From DAOTVD01 sp034437075 (GTDB lineage: Bacteria > Chloroflexota > Anaerolineae > Aggregatilineales > J027): a stretch of DNA of 14,535 bases. The stretch spans positions 1 through 14,535 of the forward strand of contig DAOTVD010000401.1 in NCBI GenBank assembly GCA_034437075.1, given 5' to 3'. Shown piece by piece: positions 7,141 through 14,535 of this stretch. A model generated the notes under the pieces. The model saw nothing but the letters and a program-made list of their open reading frames with translations, was not told the DNA's origin and did no database searches. How positions within the stretch are numbered: the stretch's first letter is position 1; every line of letters starts with the position of its first letter. A program made the translations under genes and the position numbers.

Positions 7141-7255
7141 AGCGCATGTCCAAACGATTTGGGCAAGCCCGTAGTCGAATAGCTCTCTTGTATCATGTAT
7201 ACTGGCGGATATGCAAGCCATGATGTTGAGATAGGATGAGCGCATCCAATGAAAG
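7141..7255. promoter_or_regulatory. Divergent intergenic region with a candidate -10 element
   Basis: A 115-nt gap between the glycosyltransferase (-) and the surface protein/pth/mfd group (+). On the + strand TATACT (7198-7203) is a good -10 match, but the -35 at the right distance (TCGAAT, 7175-7180) is poor. It would give a leader of about 45-55 nt. On the - strand the same GTATAC core could contribute to an opposing promoter, but I find no convincing -35. No Shine-Dalgarno is strong on either side. Confidence 0.35.
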
Positions 7256-8038
7256 ATGACGGGCATGAACCGCTGGTTTAGCCGATCAATTGGCCTGGGA
7301 TGGTTAATTCTGTTCAGTTTGCATATGGTCGTCGCTGCCCAAGAGCCCGAAGCGGGTAATGTGCAAATTGCGACACCGGAACAGGGAAGCTCGTTGTTTG
7401 GCTTGGTCGAGATTCGCGGCACAGCGACACATCCAACACGCTTTGGCGGGTATGTGCTAGAGTGGAGCAATGCGCAGAATCCTGACGTTTGGTTGCCGAT
7501 TCAGCAACCCGTCACCCAGCAAGTGACAGATGGGCTACTCGGCCAATGGGATACCGTGGGCGCGAATATCCCGGATGGCACGTATCAAATCCGCCTGCGC
7601 ATGTTTCTGGAAGATGACACGACGCAGGATGTCGTGGTGTCGGGGCTCAGGGTGCAAAACAGCCCACCGACGCAAATACCCACCCCTAACACGTTTTTGC
7701 AAGCCAGCCCGACCCCAGCCGCTTTGGCACCGGGGGCCGCGCAACCGACTTCTCCTATTCAGCAGCCGCCGACCACCACACCACGCGCATCGCAGCCTGA
7801 CGCCACACAGCCCCCACCAGAAGCGGCTGGCCCCTTGGATGCAGCCACAGGCGATAGCACAACCATCATCAATTTGGGTGCTATCCGTAGCGCGATCCTG
7901 AATGGGTTTTTCTTTACGAGCGGGTTATTTGGCGTCATCGTGCTATATTTGATAATGCGCCGTCAGTTAGGGCCCAATATTCAGCGCCTATGGTGGCAAA
8001 TTCGCAGCGAAATCGAAGATGATCGAAGGGGACGATAG
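7256..8038 (+). CDS. Membrane-anchored surface protein with Ig-like domain and Pro/Thr-rich stalk
   Basis: A 260-residue exported protein of unknown function. Residues 1-28 form a signal peptide (basic start, hydrophobic GLGWLILFSLHMVV, likely cut near AQ). About 35-135 is a beta-rich domain with a bacterial Ig-like pattern (IATPEQGSSLFG at its start, PDGTYQIRL near the end). About 136-200 is a Pro/Thr/Gln/Ala-rich stalk, and about 213-234 is a transmembrane helix followed by a basic, polar tail of 26 residues. The predicted topology is extracellular domain, stalk, single anchor, cytoplasmic tail. There is no lipobox Cys and no sorting LPXTG. Start choice: ATG 7256 or in-frame ATG 7265, with weak ribosome-site evidence for both. 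It ends 6 nt before pth, so it is probably co-transcribed with pth and perhaps mfd. The topology is well supported; the role is unknown. Confidence 0.8.
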   Translation: MTGMNRWFSRSIGLGWLILFSLHMVVAAQEPEAGNVQIATPEQGSSLFGLVEIRGTATHPTRFGGYVLEWSNAQNPDVWLPIQQPVTQQVTDGLLGQWDTVGANIPDGTYQIRLRMFLEDDTTQDVVVSGLRVQNSPPTQIPTPNTFLQASPTPAALAPGAAQPTSPIQQPPTTTPRASQPDATQPPPEAAGPLDAATGDSTTIINLGAIRSAILNGFFFTSGLFGVIVLYLIMRRQLGPNIQRLWWQIRSEIEDDRRGR

Positions 8039-8044
8039 CGCACC

Positions 8045-8662
8045 ATGCGCCGCTTCATGCTCGTTGGCCTGGGTAATCCTGGACGAAAATATGCTGATAC
8101 GCGCCATAATATCGGCTTTATGGTGCTCAATGAGATCGCGAATCAAGAAGGCTTGCGTTTCGATACTAAACGAAACCAAGCAGTGTTGGCTGATACCACG
8201 CTCGAAGGCCAGCGGGTGATCTTAGTGAAGCCCCAAACCTATATGAACAACAGCGGAGTGGCCGTGCGCGGGCTGGCGGATTTTTATAAAATTCCCCCCG
8301 AAGACATCATGGTGATTGTGGATGACCTGGATACGCCATTGGGGACGTTGCGTATTCGCCCGAAAGGCGGTGCAGCGGGGCAGAATGGTATGCGCAGCAT
8401 CGTTCAACATCTTGGCACGCAAGACTTCCCGCGTTTGCGCTTTGGCATTGGGCGCCCACCGGGCAAAATGCCCGCGTCGAGTTACGTCCTGATGCCCTTT
8501 ATCCCGGATGAAATCCCGCTGGCCGAAGAAACCATCCATCGCGCGATTAGTGCGGCGCGCCTGTGGCTAGCGGATGGCATCGACATGGCCATGAACCGCC
8601 AAAATGGCACAGCCGAACAAGCGGCCAATGCTGCGCCCGGAAATTCTCGCGCAGAAGAATAA
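8045..8662 (+). CDS. pth: Peptidyl-tRNA hydrolase
   Basis: Pth cleaves the ester bond of peptidyl-tRNAs that drop off ribosomes, recycling the tRNA in the cytoplasm. The 205-residue protein has the family motifs: GLGNPG (8-13, with Asn11), catalytic His21 in TRHNIGF, KPQTYMNNSG (62-71), the VDDLD block with Asp93, and KGGAAGQNGMRSI with Asn114. It differs from the usual GHNG in having Gln113 in place of His. The last 20 or so residues are a polar, low-complexity tail beyond the usual length of about 190. The start at 8045 follows the upstream stop by 6 nt, with a purine-rich GAAGGGG about a dozen bases before it. The ATG at 8057 is a less likely alternative. Pth just upstream of mfd is also seen in Gram-positive bacteria such as Bacillus, with one small gene between them. 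Confidence 0.96.
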   Translation: MRRFMLVGLGNPGRKYADTRHNIGFMVLNEIANQEGLRFDTKRNQAVLADTTLEGQRVILVKPQTYMNNSGVAVRGLADFYKIPPEDIMVIVDDLDTPLGTLRIRPKGGAAGQNGMRSIVQHLGTQDFPRLRFGIGRPPGKMPASSYVLMPFIPDEIPLAEETIHRAISAARLWLADGIDMAMNRQNGTAEQAANAAPGNSRAEE

Positions 8663-8724
8663 CACGTTACGGCCCTCAGGGCTGTTCATCCATCTTTATA
8701 CAATACAACACGTCGATATGAAGC

Positions 8725-8731
8725 AGGAAGG
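8725..8731 (+). promoter_or_regulatory. mfd: Ribosome binding site deciding the mfd start
   Basis: AGGAAGG (8725-8731) ends 10 nt before the ATG at 8742-8744. The earlier in-frame ATG at 8718 has no purine-rich site before it, and the frame further upstream overlaps pth. This supports starting at 8742. The 79-nt pth-mfd gap also holds TATACA (8697-8702), a possible -10 with no matching -35, so mfd may have its own weak promoter. Confidence 0.65.
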
Positions 8732-8741
8732 CGTGCACAAG

Positions 8742-11700
8742 ATGCACTTGCATGGTCTATTATCAGTTTTGACGTCACAAGCGGCGTTTTCGAGCCTCGT
8801 TGCGCAACTGCGCCATGATGAAACCGTCGCGGATCAGAATATTGTGCGGGCTGCCCGTCCGATGGTGGCGGCAGCGTTAGCGGCGGCATTGGCCCGCCCG
8901 TTGGTGATTGTCTGTGGACGAGAAGACCGCGCCTATAACTTGGCCGAACAACTGCCCGTTTGGTTGCCAGAAGTGCATGTGTTGCGCTTTATGGCGCCCA
9001 ATGTCGGGTTCTACGCTCGCGCACCTTGGTCAGAGGCCGTGGTGCGTTCTCGGCTAGAAACCCTGAGCGGGCTGATGCATGAAGATTTTGGCGCGGGGCC
9101 GTTTTGCGTGGTGACCTCCGCCCATGCGTTGATGCAAAAAACCTTGCCGCGCCGAGAATTTCGCCTGGGAGGGCGGCGCTTGCGCGTAGGGCAAACGGTC
9201 GATCTGGAAGCGTTATTGGCCTTGTGGCTTTCGCTGGGCTACGAACCGCAGACGCTGGTATCGGTACCGGGTCAATTCAGCCGCCGGGGGGGTATCGTGG
9301 ATTTTTTCCCCGCGACCCAGGCCGCCCCGGTGCGTATCGAATTCTGGGGAGATGAAATCGAGAGCTTGCGCCGCTTTGACCCCGCCACCCAACGGTCTTC
9401 AGAAACGTTGGATAGCGTCGTCTTTACGCCCACGCGCGAAGCCCTGCCCAAATACGCCCCTAAAGTGGCCGATCAATTGGCTGTGTGGTTCGAAAGCCAG
9501 GCAGCCACCACGCCAGATTCGCCCCAAACGGACTATGAAGCTTTGCGCGAGGGCATGCATTTTCCAACGCTAGAATTTTATATGCCCTGGTTATATGCCC
9601 AACCCGGTAGCTTGCTAGATTATCTGCCCGAAAATAGCCTCATTCTGATTGATGATTGGGCGCATCTGCAAGATCAGATGACCGAACTCGAATCCGCTGC
9701 CCTGGAACAGCGCGACGCCGCCCGCGCTACCAACGCCATCCCCCCAGAAATGCCGCTACCGTATTTCACTTGGGATGCTTTGCAAGATGATTTGCTGGCT
9801 CGGCGCCCGCTGCATCTGGGTCGGGGCGAGCTACCCACCGCCGATATAGTGTTGGGTGATTTGTTTTTGCCCGACCAGCGCTTTGGCGGGCAGTTGCGCA
9901 ACGTCATCGACTATTTGCACCAACTCGCGGCCAAAGGCGACCGCGCCATCGTCGTGACCCGCCAAGCCGAGCACATCGCGCAATTGTGGTCTGAAACCAG
10001 TACGTATTTGCGCCCCATCACGACCCTAGACGACATGGCGCGCTTAGGCGATACCAACTTCGTCGCGGGGGAATTGACCGAGGGCTGGGTGCTCGAAACC
10101 CCCGATAAGCATCGGGTGCACCTGTTGACGGATGCCGAAATCTTTGGCTGGCAACGCCCCGAACCCCGCCGCCGCCAACGTCCCCGGCCCGCTGCGCCGC
10201 CGACCGTTTTGAATGAAATGGCCGAAGGGGACTATGCCGTGCATGTGGAGCACGGCATCGGGCGTTTTGCGGGGCTCATCAAGCGCACGGTGCGCGGCGA
10301 AGAACACGAACTCTTGCGCCTGGAGTATGCCGATAACGATATTTTGTTCGTGCCCATTCATCAGGCCGAACGTCTGACGCCATATGTCGGGCCAGACGAC
10401 CGCCCACCCAAGCTGAATCGCCTGGGCACGCAAGAATGGTCGCGCATTCGCGACAAGGCCGGCAAAGCCGCCGAAGAAATTGCGGAGGAATTGCTGGCGC
10501 TGTACGCCAAGCGAGAGTTGGCGGCGGGCCATGCCTTCGGGCCGGATACGCCCTGGCAACATGAACTTGAAGCGTCTTTTGCGTATGTTGAAACAGAGGA
10601 TCAATTACGCGCGCTGGCGCAGGTCAAGCGCGACATGGAGTCCCCCCATCCCATGGATCGGCTCATCTGCGGGGATGTGGGCTATGGCAAAACGGAAATC
10701 GCACTGCGCGCAGCGTTTAAGGCCACTATGGACGGCAAGCAGGTGGCTGTGCTGGTGCCCACGACCATCTTAGCGCAGCAACATTACCAAACCTTTTTGC
10801 GCCGCCTGGGCCAATTTCCGGTCAATATTGAGATGCTCTCTCGTTTTCGGGATGCGGCCCAACAAAGCGCCATCTTGGAAAAGCTCGCACGCGCCGACAT
10901 TGACATCCTGATCGGCACTCACCGACTATTACAAGCCGATGTTATTTTCAAAGATTTGGGGCTGATGATCGTAGACGAAGAACAGCGCTTCGGCATCACC
11001 CACAAAGAACAACTCAAACAAATGCGCGCCGCAGTGGACGTGCTGACCCTGACGGCCACGCCCATCCCGCGCACGCTGTATATGAGCATCACGGGTATTC
11101 GCGACATCAGCCTGATTAGCACACCGCCCGAGGAACGCTTGCCCGTCATCACGCATACGGGCATCTATGATGAAAAGCTCGTGCGGCAGGCCATCCTGCG
11201 CGAGATCGACCGGAGCGGCCAGGTCTTTTTTGTGCATAATCGCGTCCGCAGCATTAACACGATCACCGCACGCTTGCGCGAACTTGTGCCAGAGGCCAGC
11301 TTTGCCATTGCGCATGGTCAGATGGATGAACGCCAATTGGAAGAAGTGATTGTTTCGTTTTCCATGGGCGAATACGATGTGCTGGTTTCGACCTCAATTA
11401 TCGAAAATGGCGTGGATATCCCCAACGCAAACACCATTATTCTCGATCATGCAGAATGGTTTGGCCTAGCACCGCTGTATCAACTGCGCGGGCGCGTGGG
11501 GCGCAGCGCGCAACAAGGCTATGCTTATTTCTTCCATACCACGCCCCATCGCCTGACGGACGAAGCACGCGCGCGCTTGGATACTATCAGCGAAGAAACC
11601 CAGCTAGGGGCGGGCTTTGCGGTGGCCATGCGCGATCTCGAAATCCGGGGCGCGGGCGATCTGTTGGGTCGGCGCCAGAGCGGGCATGTGGCGGCGGTTG

Positions 11701-12239
11701 GGTTTCATTTATACACGCAACTGCTCGCTGAGGCGGTGCGGCGCGTGAAAGCCCGCAGCGGCATGACCGAGCGCGGCCCCGCGCCCAGCACCCCCCTAAC
11801 GATTGATCTTCCCTTACCCACGTATATTCCCCAGGAATACGTACCCGAAACGGCCTTACGCATTCAGCTTTATCGTCGTATGGCAGACTTGGCATCGCTG
11901 GACGAGATCGCCATGTTAGAGGGCGAGTTGCGCGACCGCTTTGGGCCAATCCCCGGCGCGGTATCCGGCTTGTTATATCAATTGCGCGTCAAGCTATTGG
12001 CGAGTGCGGCCCATGCCAGCGCTATTGTCACCGAGACGGACAAAATCGGGATCAAATTGCCCTATTTGGGCGCTATCGACCGCGACGCCTTGCAGGCGCA
12101 ATTGGGTGACTTGGCCCGCGTGAGCCGTGTCGCCGTATGGCTCACACGGGATGCCGACGCGGAGACTTGGCAAATCCAGCTTTTGGATGTGTTGCAAGCT
12201 TTGCAGTCGGTTGCTCTGCCCGAAGACGCGCCGCTTTAA
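8742..12239 (+). CDS. mfd: Transcription-repair coupling factor
   Basis: Mfd recognises RNA polymerase stalled at DNA damage, pushes it off with its ATP-driven translocase, and recruits UvrA. The 1165-residue protein has the normal family length and order. It starts with a UvrB-like N-terminal module without a working P-loop (first 330 or so, with FSRRGGIVDFFP). The polymerase-interacting domain follows (about 490-560, VHVEHGIGRF). The translocase has Walker A GDVGYGKTE (644-652, Lys650), DEEQRFG (745-751), TATPIPRTL near 770, the NGVDIP motif, and QLRGRVGR (914-921). After the translocation-motif region (LEIRGAGDLLG) comes the C-terminal TRCF domain (about 1020-1150). No catalytic motif is lost. 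The stop codon overlaps that of the convergent SRPBCC gene by 4 bases. Confidence 0.97.
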   Translation: MHLHGLLSVLTSQAAFSSLVAQLRHDETVADQNIVRAARPMVAAALAAALARPLVIVCGREDRAYNLAEQLPVWLPEVHVLRFMAPNVGFYARAPWSEAVVRSRLETLSGLMHEDFGAGPFCVVTSAHALMQKTLPRREFRLGGRRLRVGQTVDLEALLALWLSLGYEPQTLVSVPGQFSRRGGIVDFFPATQAAPVRIEFWGDEIESLRRFDPATQRSSETLDSVVFTPTREALPKYAPKVADQLAVWFESQAATTPDSPQTDYEALREGMHFPTLEFYMPWLYAQPGSLLDYLPENSLILIDDWAHLQDQMTELESAALEQRDAARATNAIPPEMPLPYFTWDALQDDLLARRPLHLGRGELPTADIVLGDLFLPDQRFGGQLRNVIDYLHQLAAKGDRAIVVTRQAEHIAQLWSETSTYLRPITTLDDMARLGDTNFVAGELTEGWVLETPDKHRVHLLTDAEIFGWQRPEPRRRQRPRPAAPPTVLNEMAEGDYAVHVEHGIGRFAGLIKRTVRGEEHELLRLEYADNDILFVPIHQAERLTPYVGPDDRPPKLNRLGTQEWSRIRDKAGKAAEEIAEELLALYAKRELAAGHAFGPDTPWQHELEASFAYVETEDQLRALAQVKRDMESPHPMDRLICGDVGYGKTEIALRAAFKATMDGKQVAVLVPTTILAQQHYQTFLRRLGQFPVNIEMLSRFRDAAQQSAILEKLARADIDILIGTHRLLQADVIFKDLGLMIVDEEQRFGITHKEQLKQMRAAVDVLTLTATPIPRTLYMSITGIRDISLISTPPEERLPVITHTGIYDEKLVRQAILREIDRSGQVFFVHNRVRSINTITARLRELVPEASFAIAHGQMDERQLEEVIVSFSMGEYDVLVSTSIIENGVDIPNANTIILDHAEWFGLAPLYQLRGRVGRSAQQGYAYFFHTTPHRLTDEARARLDTISEETQLGAGFAVAMRDLEIRGAGDLLGRRQSGHVAAVGFHLYTQLLAEAVRRVKARSGMTERGPAPSTPLTIDLPLPTYIPQEYVPETALRIQLYRRMADLASLDEIAMLEGELRDRFGPIPGAVSGLLYQLRVKLLASAAHASAIVTETDKIGIKLPYLGAIDRDALQAQLGDLARVSRVAVWLTRDADAETWQIQLLDVLQALQSVALPEDAPL

Positions 12240-12682
12240 GGCGCCTGGGCTGCTATATGATGCGTGAGGCGTTGTAAGTCATCTTCCAATTCGGACCCCA
12301 CAATGCCTTCGATTAGGCTACCTGCGACGGGCACGCCGAACATGCTTAGGTCGAACCCTAACGACGCATGAATGCGGGTGCCGGGTTGCGCGTCCTGAGG
12401 CGCGTCTTCCAAACGCCAGATGAATGTCAGGGGGAAAGGTTCGTGCGTGGTAAAGGTCAATTGCTCGTAGGGCAAGCCGATGACTTCGCCCGTTGTTTTG
12501 ACCACTTTGCGCATCGGCATATCGAGCGTTACCGCCACGCGACCTACGTCGCCTTCGCGTTCAATCACTTGCACAGCCGCAATACGCCCGACAATGCTGG
12601 CCAGGTCGTCTGGATTGGTGAGGCATTCGTAGACGGTTTTTGGGGAGTACGGTAACCAAATGTTACGTTCGACCGATTGCAT
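12236..12682 (-). CDS. SRPBCC/CoxG-like small ligand-binding-fold protein
   Basis: A 148-residue protein with the START/SRPBCC (polyketide cyclase/CoxG-like) pattern. Its N-terminal strand and helix (IWLPYSPKTVYECLTNPDDL) are followed by alternating strands, a short loop with a GTRIHASLGF strand, and a long C-terminal helix ending in DDLQRLTHHIAAQ. Such domains bind hydrophobic ligands or assist membrane or cofactor assembly; the family name says little about the substrate. There is no signal peptide. The start is well supported, with AAAAGGA (12692-12698) nine bases upstream of the ATG at 12680-12682. It is a single gene facing mfd and divergent from the STAND ATPase, so context gives no function. 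Confidence 0.85.
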   Translation of the reverse strand: MQSVERNIWLPYSPKTVYECLTNPDDLASIVGRIAAVQVIEREGDVGRVAVTLDMPMRKVVKTTGEVIGLPYEQLTFTTHEPFPLTFIWRLEDAPQDAQPGTRIHASLGFDLSMFGVPVAGSLIEGIVGSELEDDLQRLTHHIAAQAP

Positions 12683-12700
12683 AGACCAGAATCCTTTTAG

Positions 12701-12730
12701 AATATAGTCAACCTTAGCGCGAAGTGGCCA
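12701..12730 (-). promoter_or_regulatory. Candidate promoter of the SRPBCC gene
   Basis: On the - strand TATATT (12701-12706) could serve as -10, with TGGCCA (12725-12730) as a 4-of-6 match to the -35 at an 18-nt spacing. The Shine-Dalgarno AAAAGGA (12692-12698) follows at once, so the leader would be short, about 10-15 nt. The -35 is weak. Confidence 0.35.
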
Positions 12731-12762
12731 GACTCACAACTTTTCCTGGGGCGTGTGTGCAG

Positions 12763-12768
12763 TACAAT
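12763..12768 (+). promoter_or_regulatory. Candidate -10 box of the STAND ATPase gene
   Basis: TACAAT is a 5-of-6 match to the -10 consensus, 23 bases before the first ATG at 12792. The -35 region at the right distance (TTTTCC near 12741-12746) is poor. A purine-rich GGAAAG (12774-12779) lies 12 bases before the ATG and could be the ribosome site. This 109-nt divergent region holds nothing else I recognise. Confidence 0.35.
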
Positions 12769-12791
12769 AGGGCGGAAAGACATGGCCCATA

Positions 12792-14535
12792 ATGCACATG
12801 ACGCGAATACAGCAAATCGACCAACTGCCTTTTCCGCCGCCCGAACACTTGATTGGCCGTGCGGAAATGGTCAATCATATCAATGCGCTGCTAACCCCTG
12901 AACATGCCGTCTTGGTCTATGGCGCGCCGGGGATGGGCAAACATGCCTTGGCGGCGACCCTCGCGGCACAGCGCGTGCATGCCGCGCAAGATGTGCTGTG
13001 GTTGAACGCCGCGCTGGACGATGTGCAATTGTTGGCCGGGGGAATATTGCGCGCTTACGGCCTGCAACCAGCGGCGGAACCAGACAATGCGGTGCGTGAC
13101 ATCTTGCAACAGCACGCGCCGCTCGTCATTTTGGATGATGTGCCACAGCATAGCAGCGCGGCGCAGTTTATCCGGCGCTTTAGCCAGGGCTTGGCGCCGG
13201 TGCTCATCCTGCATGAAACCGCCGCCGATGGCCCGTGGGAGACACAACGCTTGCGGGCCTTAAACGACACCGATCGTTACGCGCTATTTGCCGCTATCTT
13301 AGGCGCATCCGGCACCTGGCTTGCGCCGGATAATCCGGTTGTGCAATCAGTTTTGCAGGCCACCTTGGGGCATCCGTTTACGGTGACCCTGGCTGCGCGG
13401 CAGATCGCAGGGGGTGTGCTGACCCTGGATGGGCTACACGCGGCCTTGCCCCCGCCCGAAGACCCCACGGAGCAAGCCCAGATGGTCATCCAGGCGGCAT
13501 TTGCGCGTTTGGATGCACCCAGCCAGGGACTATTGTTGGCCCTAGCGGCCAATTTCACCCCGCGCCTGAGCCTGGCCCTTCTGATGTATTTAATCGGCCC
13601 GCATGCGCACCAACTGACCAGGCTTCTCCGTGAACGTGGGCTCTTGCTGCAAATGTCACAGGGCGACAAGACGTATTTTTATGTACATCCCCTGGTGAAG
13701 GCGTTCGGCATGGCGCAACTAGCAGCCAATGGTCGTCTGGACACCGCCCGCTTGGCCATGCTGAACGCTATCCTCAAATTCTGTAAAGCGCAGCCCGCCA
13801 CGCCAGATATTTTGTTGCCAGAGATGCCCAATATTTTGCTAGCTGCCTTGTTTAGCGCGGATGACGGCCATCATGTAGCCCTGGAAGCCATCGTCAGCGC
13901 GCTATCCGGCAATGATAGCTTTATCGCGGGCCAGGGCTACCAACCCGAGCTTGAGCACATCCAGCGCCTGGCCCAACATGCTCGCACCATGGAACTCCCC
14001 GCGCCGGATTGGGCGGCGCGAACATCCCTCAGCAAGGTCGATACGCAGACTGCACAGCCGGTGTTTACCGAGGCACCACCCGCCGAGCATGCGCGCTATC
14101 GCCCGCCAGAGGATCACATTACCGAAGGTGAAATCGTTGATGACGAAGCCCCGGCCCAGCGCGCGCTGACGACACCCTTGCAAAATTTGCTCATGTCGTT
14201 GGATGTGGCTCGCGCGCGGCAAGACCGGCCCGCTATGGCCCAGGTCGCGATGCACGTTGGCGCGTGGTACCTGGACAACAACCAACCAGACGACGCGCTC
14301 GGCCATTTTCGAGATGTCTTGCAACTGTATCAGGATATGGGCGATTTGCATCAGGTGCTGGCCACGCTCGAACATCTAGCGACCATCAGCCATCAATACG
14401 CAGGCGCGGATGCAGCTTTAGACTACACACGCCGGGGTCTGAACATGGCTCGCCAATTGGGCGATGATGAAGCCTTCTACCGTTTCGCCTTGTTGGCTGG
14501 CGACATCCGCCTGACGCTGGGCGATGCCGTCGGGG
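12792..14535 (+). CDS. STAND/NB-ARC-like ATPase with TPR-like repeats (3' end outside window)
   Basis: The visible 581 residues run off the window still open. An N-terminal FPPPEHLIGRAEM segment, common before STAND NTPase domains, leads to an NTPase domain: Walker A GAPGMGKHA (44-52, Lys50), Walker B LVILDDV (Asp115/116), and a GxP-type motif LGHPF (192-196). A winged-helix-like region follows to about 330. An acidic, Pro-rich linker (about 405-460) then leads into helical TPR-like repeats (from about 460). STAND proteins act as ATP-dependent switches that sense a ligand through repeats. Two departures stand out. Walker A has His51 where Ser/Thr normally binds magnesium, and the sensor-1 stretch reads VLILHET (137-143) without the usual Arg. 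Any effector domain would lie beyond the window. Starts at 12792 or 12798 are both possible. Confidence 0.85.
   Translation, partial: MHMTRIQQIDQLPFPPPEHLIGRAEMVNHINALLTPEHAVLVYGAPGMGKHALAATLAAQRVHAAQDVLWLNAALDDVQLLAGGILRAYGLQPAAEPDNAVRDILQQHAPLVILDDVPQHSSAAQFIRRFSQGLAPVLILHETAADGPWETQRLRALNDTDRYALFAAILGASGTWLAPDNPVVQSVLQATLGHPFTVTLAARQIAGGVLTLDGLHAALPPPEDPTEQAQMVIQAAFARLDAPSQGLLLALAANFTPRLSLALLMYLIGPHAHQLTRLLRERGLLLQMSQGDKTYFYVHPLVKAFGMAQLAANGRLDTARLAMLNAILKFCKAQPATPDILLPEMPNILLAALFSADDGHHVALEAIVSALSGNDSFIAGQGYQPELEHIQRLAQHARTMELPAPDWAARTSLSKVDTQTAQPVFTEAPPAEHARYRPPEDHITEGEIVDDEAPAQRALTTPLQNLLMSLDVARARQDRPAMAQVAMHVGAWYLDNNQPDDALGHFRDVLQLYQDMGDLHQVLATLEHLATISHQYAGADAALDYTRRGLNMARQLGDDEAFYRFALLAGDIRLTLGDAVG

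Noticed and set aside
7141..7470. N-terminal extension of the glycosyltransferase reading frame by 110 residues
   Set aside because: It overlaps the start of the oppositely oriented surface-protein gene, lacks glycosyltransferase character, and the fold begins cleanly at MHIMILADRI from 7140.
8672..8682. Short palindrome GCCCTCAGGGC after pth as a possible terminator
   Set aside because: The stem is only 5 bp with a 1-nt loop and is not followed by a T-run, so it cannot form an intrinsic terminator.
8604..8741. Earlier in-frame starts for mfd, overlapping the end of pth
   Set aside because: The extra 46 residues match nothing expected at the Mfd N-terminus and part lies inside pth. The only good Shine-Dalgarno supports 8742.
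13902..14375. Long open frame on the - strand inside the STAND gene
   Set aside because: The + strand frame is continuous with clear NTPase and TPR-like features. The opposite frame is a shadow of GC-rich coding sequence with no recognisable domain.
1..14535. Mobile element, CRISPR array, tRNA or phage-defence island
   Set aside because: I found no transposase, integrase, regular direct repeats, tRNA-like clover pattern or restriction/toxin genes. The STAND ATPase alone, with its effector end not visible, is not enough to call a defence system.

Overview
The window is GC-rich bacterial chromosomal DNA, densely packed with protein genes. It shows no rRNA, tRNA, CRISPR array, insertion sequence or phage gene. 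The gene set suggests Chloroflexota or a close relative. The pointers are a STAND-type ATPase with TPR-like repeats, a surface protein with an Ig-like domain and a Pro/Thr-rich stalk next to pth, soluble multi-PAS hybrid kinases, and pth just upstream of mfd. This is inference from gene content, not a marker-gene placement.

Layout from left to right. (1) Bases 1-882, + strand: the C-terminal part of an asparagine synthase-family protein that enters from outside the window. (2) Bases 879-5828, - strand: a tight five-gene signalling operon. Read in transcription order it holds a STAS anti-sigma-factor antagonist (RsbV-like), a GAF/PP2C phosphatase (RsbU-like), an RsbW-like anti-sigma ATPase, a stand-alone receiver, and a soluble three-PAS hybrid histidine kinase. 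The gaps are only 4, 8, 12 and 12 nt. A candidate promoter with a 17-nt spacer lies just upstream of the STAS gene. (3) Bases 5908-7140, - strand: a GT4-type glycosyltransferase. (4) Bases 7256-12239, + strand: a membrane-anchored Ig-like surface protein, pth and mfd. (5) Bases 12236-12682, - strand: a small SRPBCC/CoxG-like protein. (6) From 12792 to the end, + strand: a STAND/NB-ARC-like ATPase with TPR-like repeats that runs out of the window.

How the parts work together. Group 2 looks like a complete partner switch (phosphatase, antagonist, kinase/anti-sigma) built into one transcript with two-component parts. No sigma factor and no DNA-binding output gene is present, so the target is encoded elsewhere or is not a sigma factor. 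Group 4 combines housekeeping functions (peptidyl-tRNA recycling and transcription-coupled repair) with a surface protein of unknown role. Both convergent junctions (879-882 and 12236-12239) have interlocking stop codons, leaving no room for a dedicated intergenic terminator. The most unusual points are the sigma-less partner switch joined to a phosphorelay, a nine-C tract inside the phosphatase gene, and a STAND ATPase whose P-loop Ser/Thr is replaced by His and whose sensor arginine appears to be missing.
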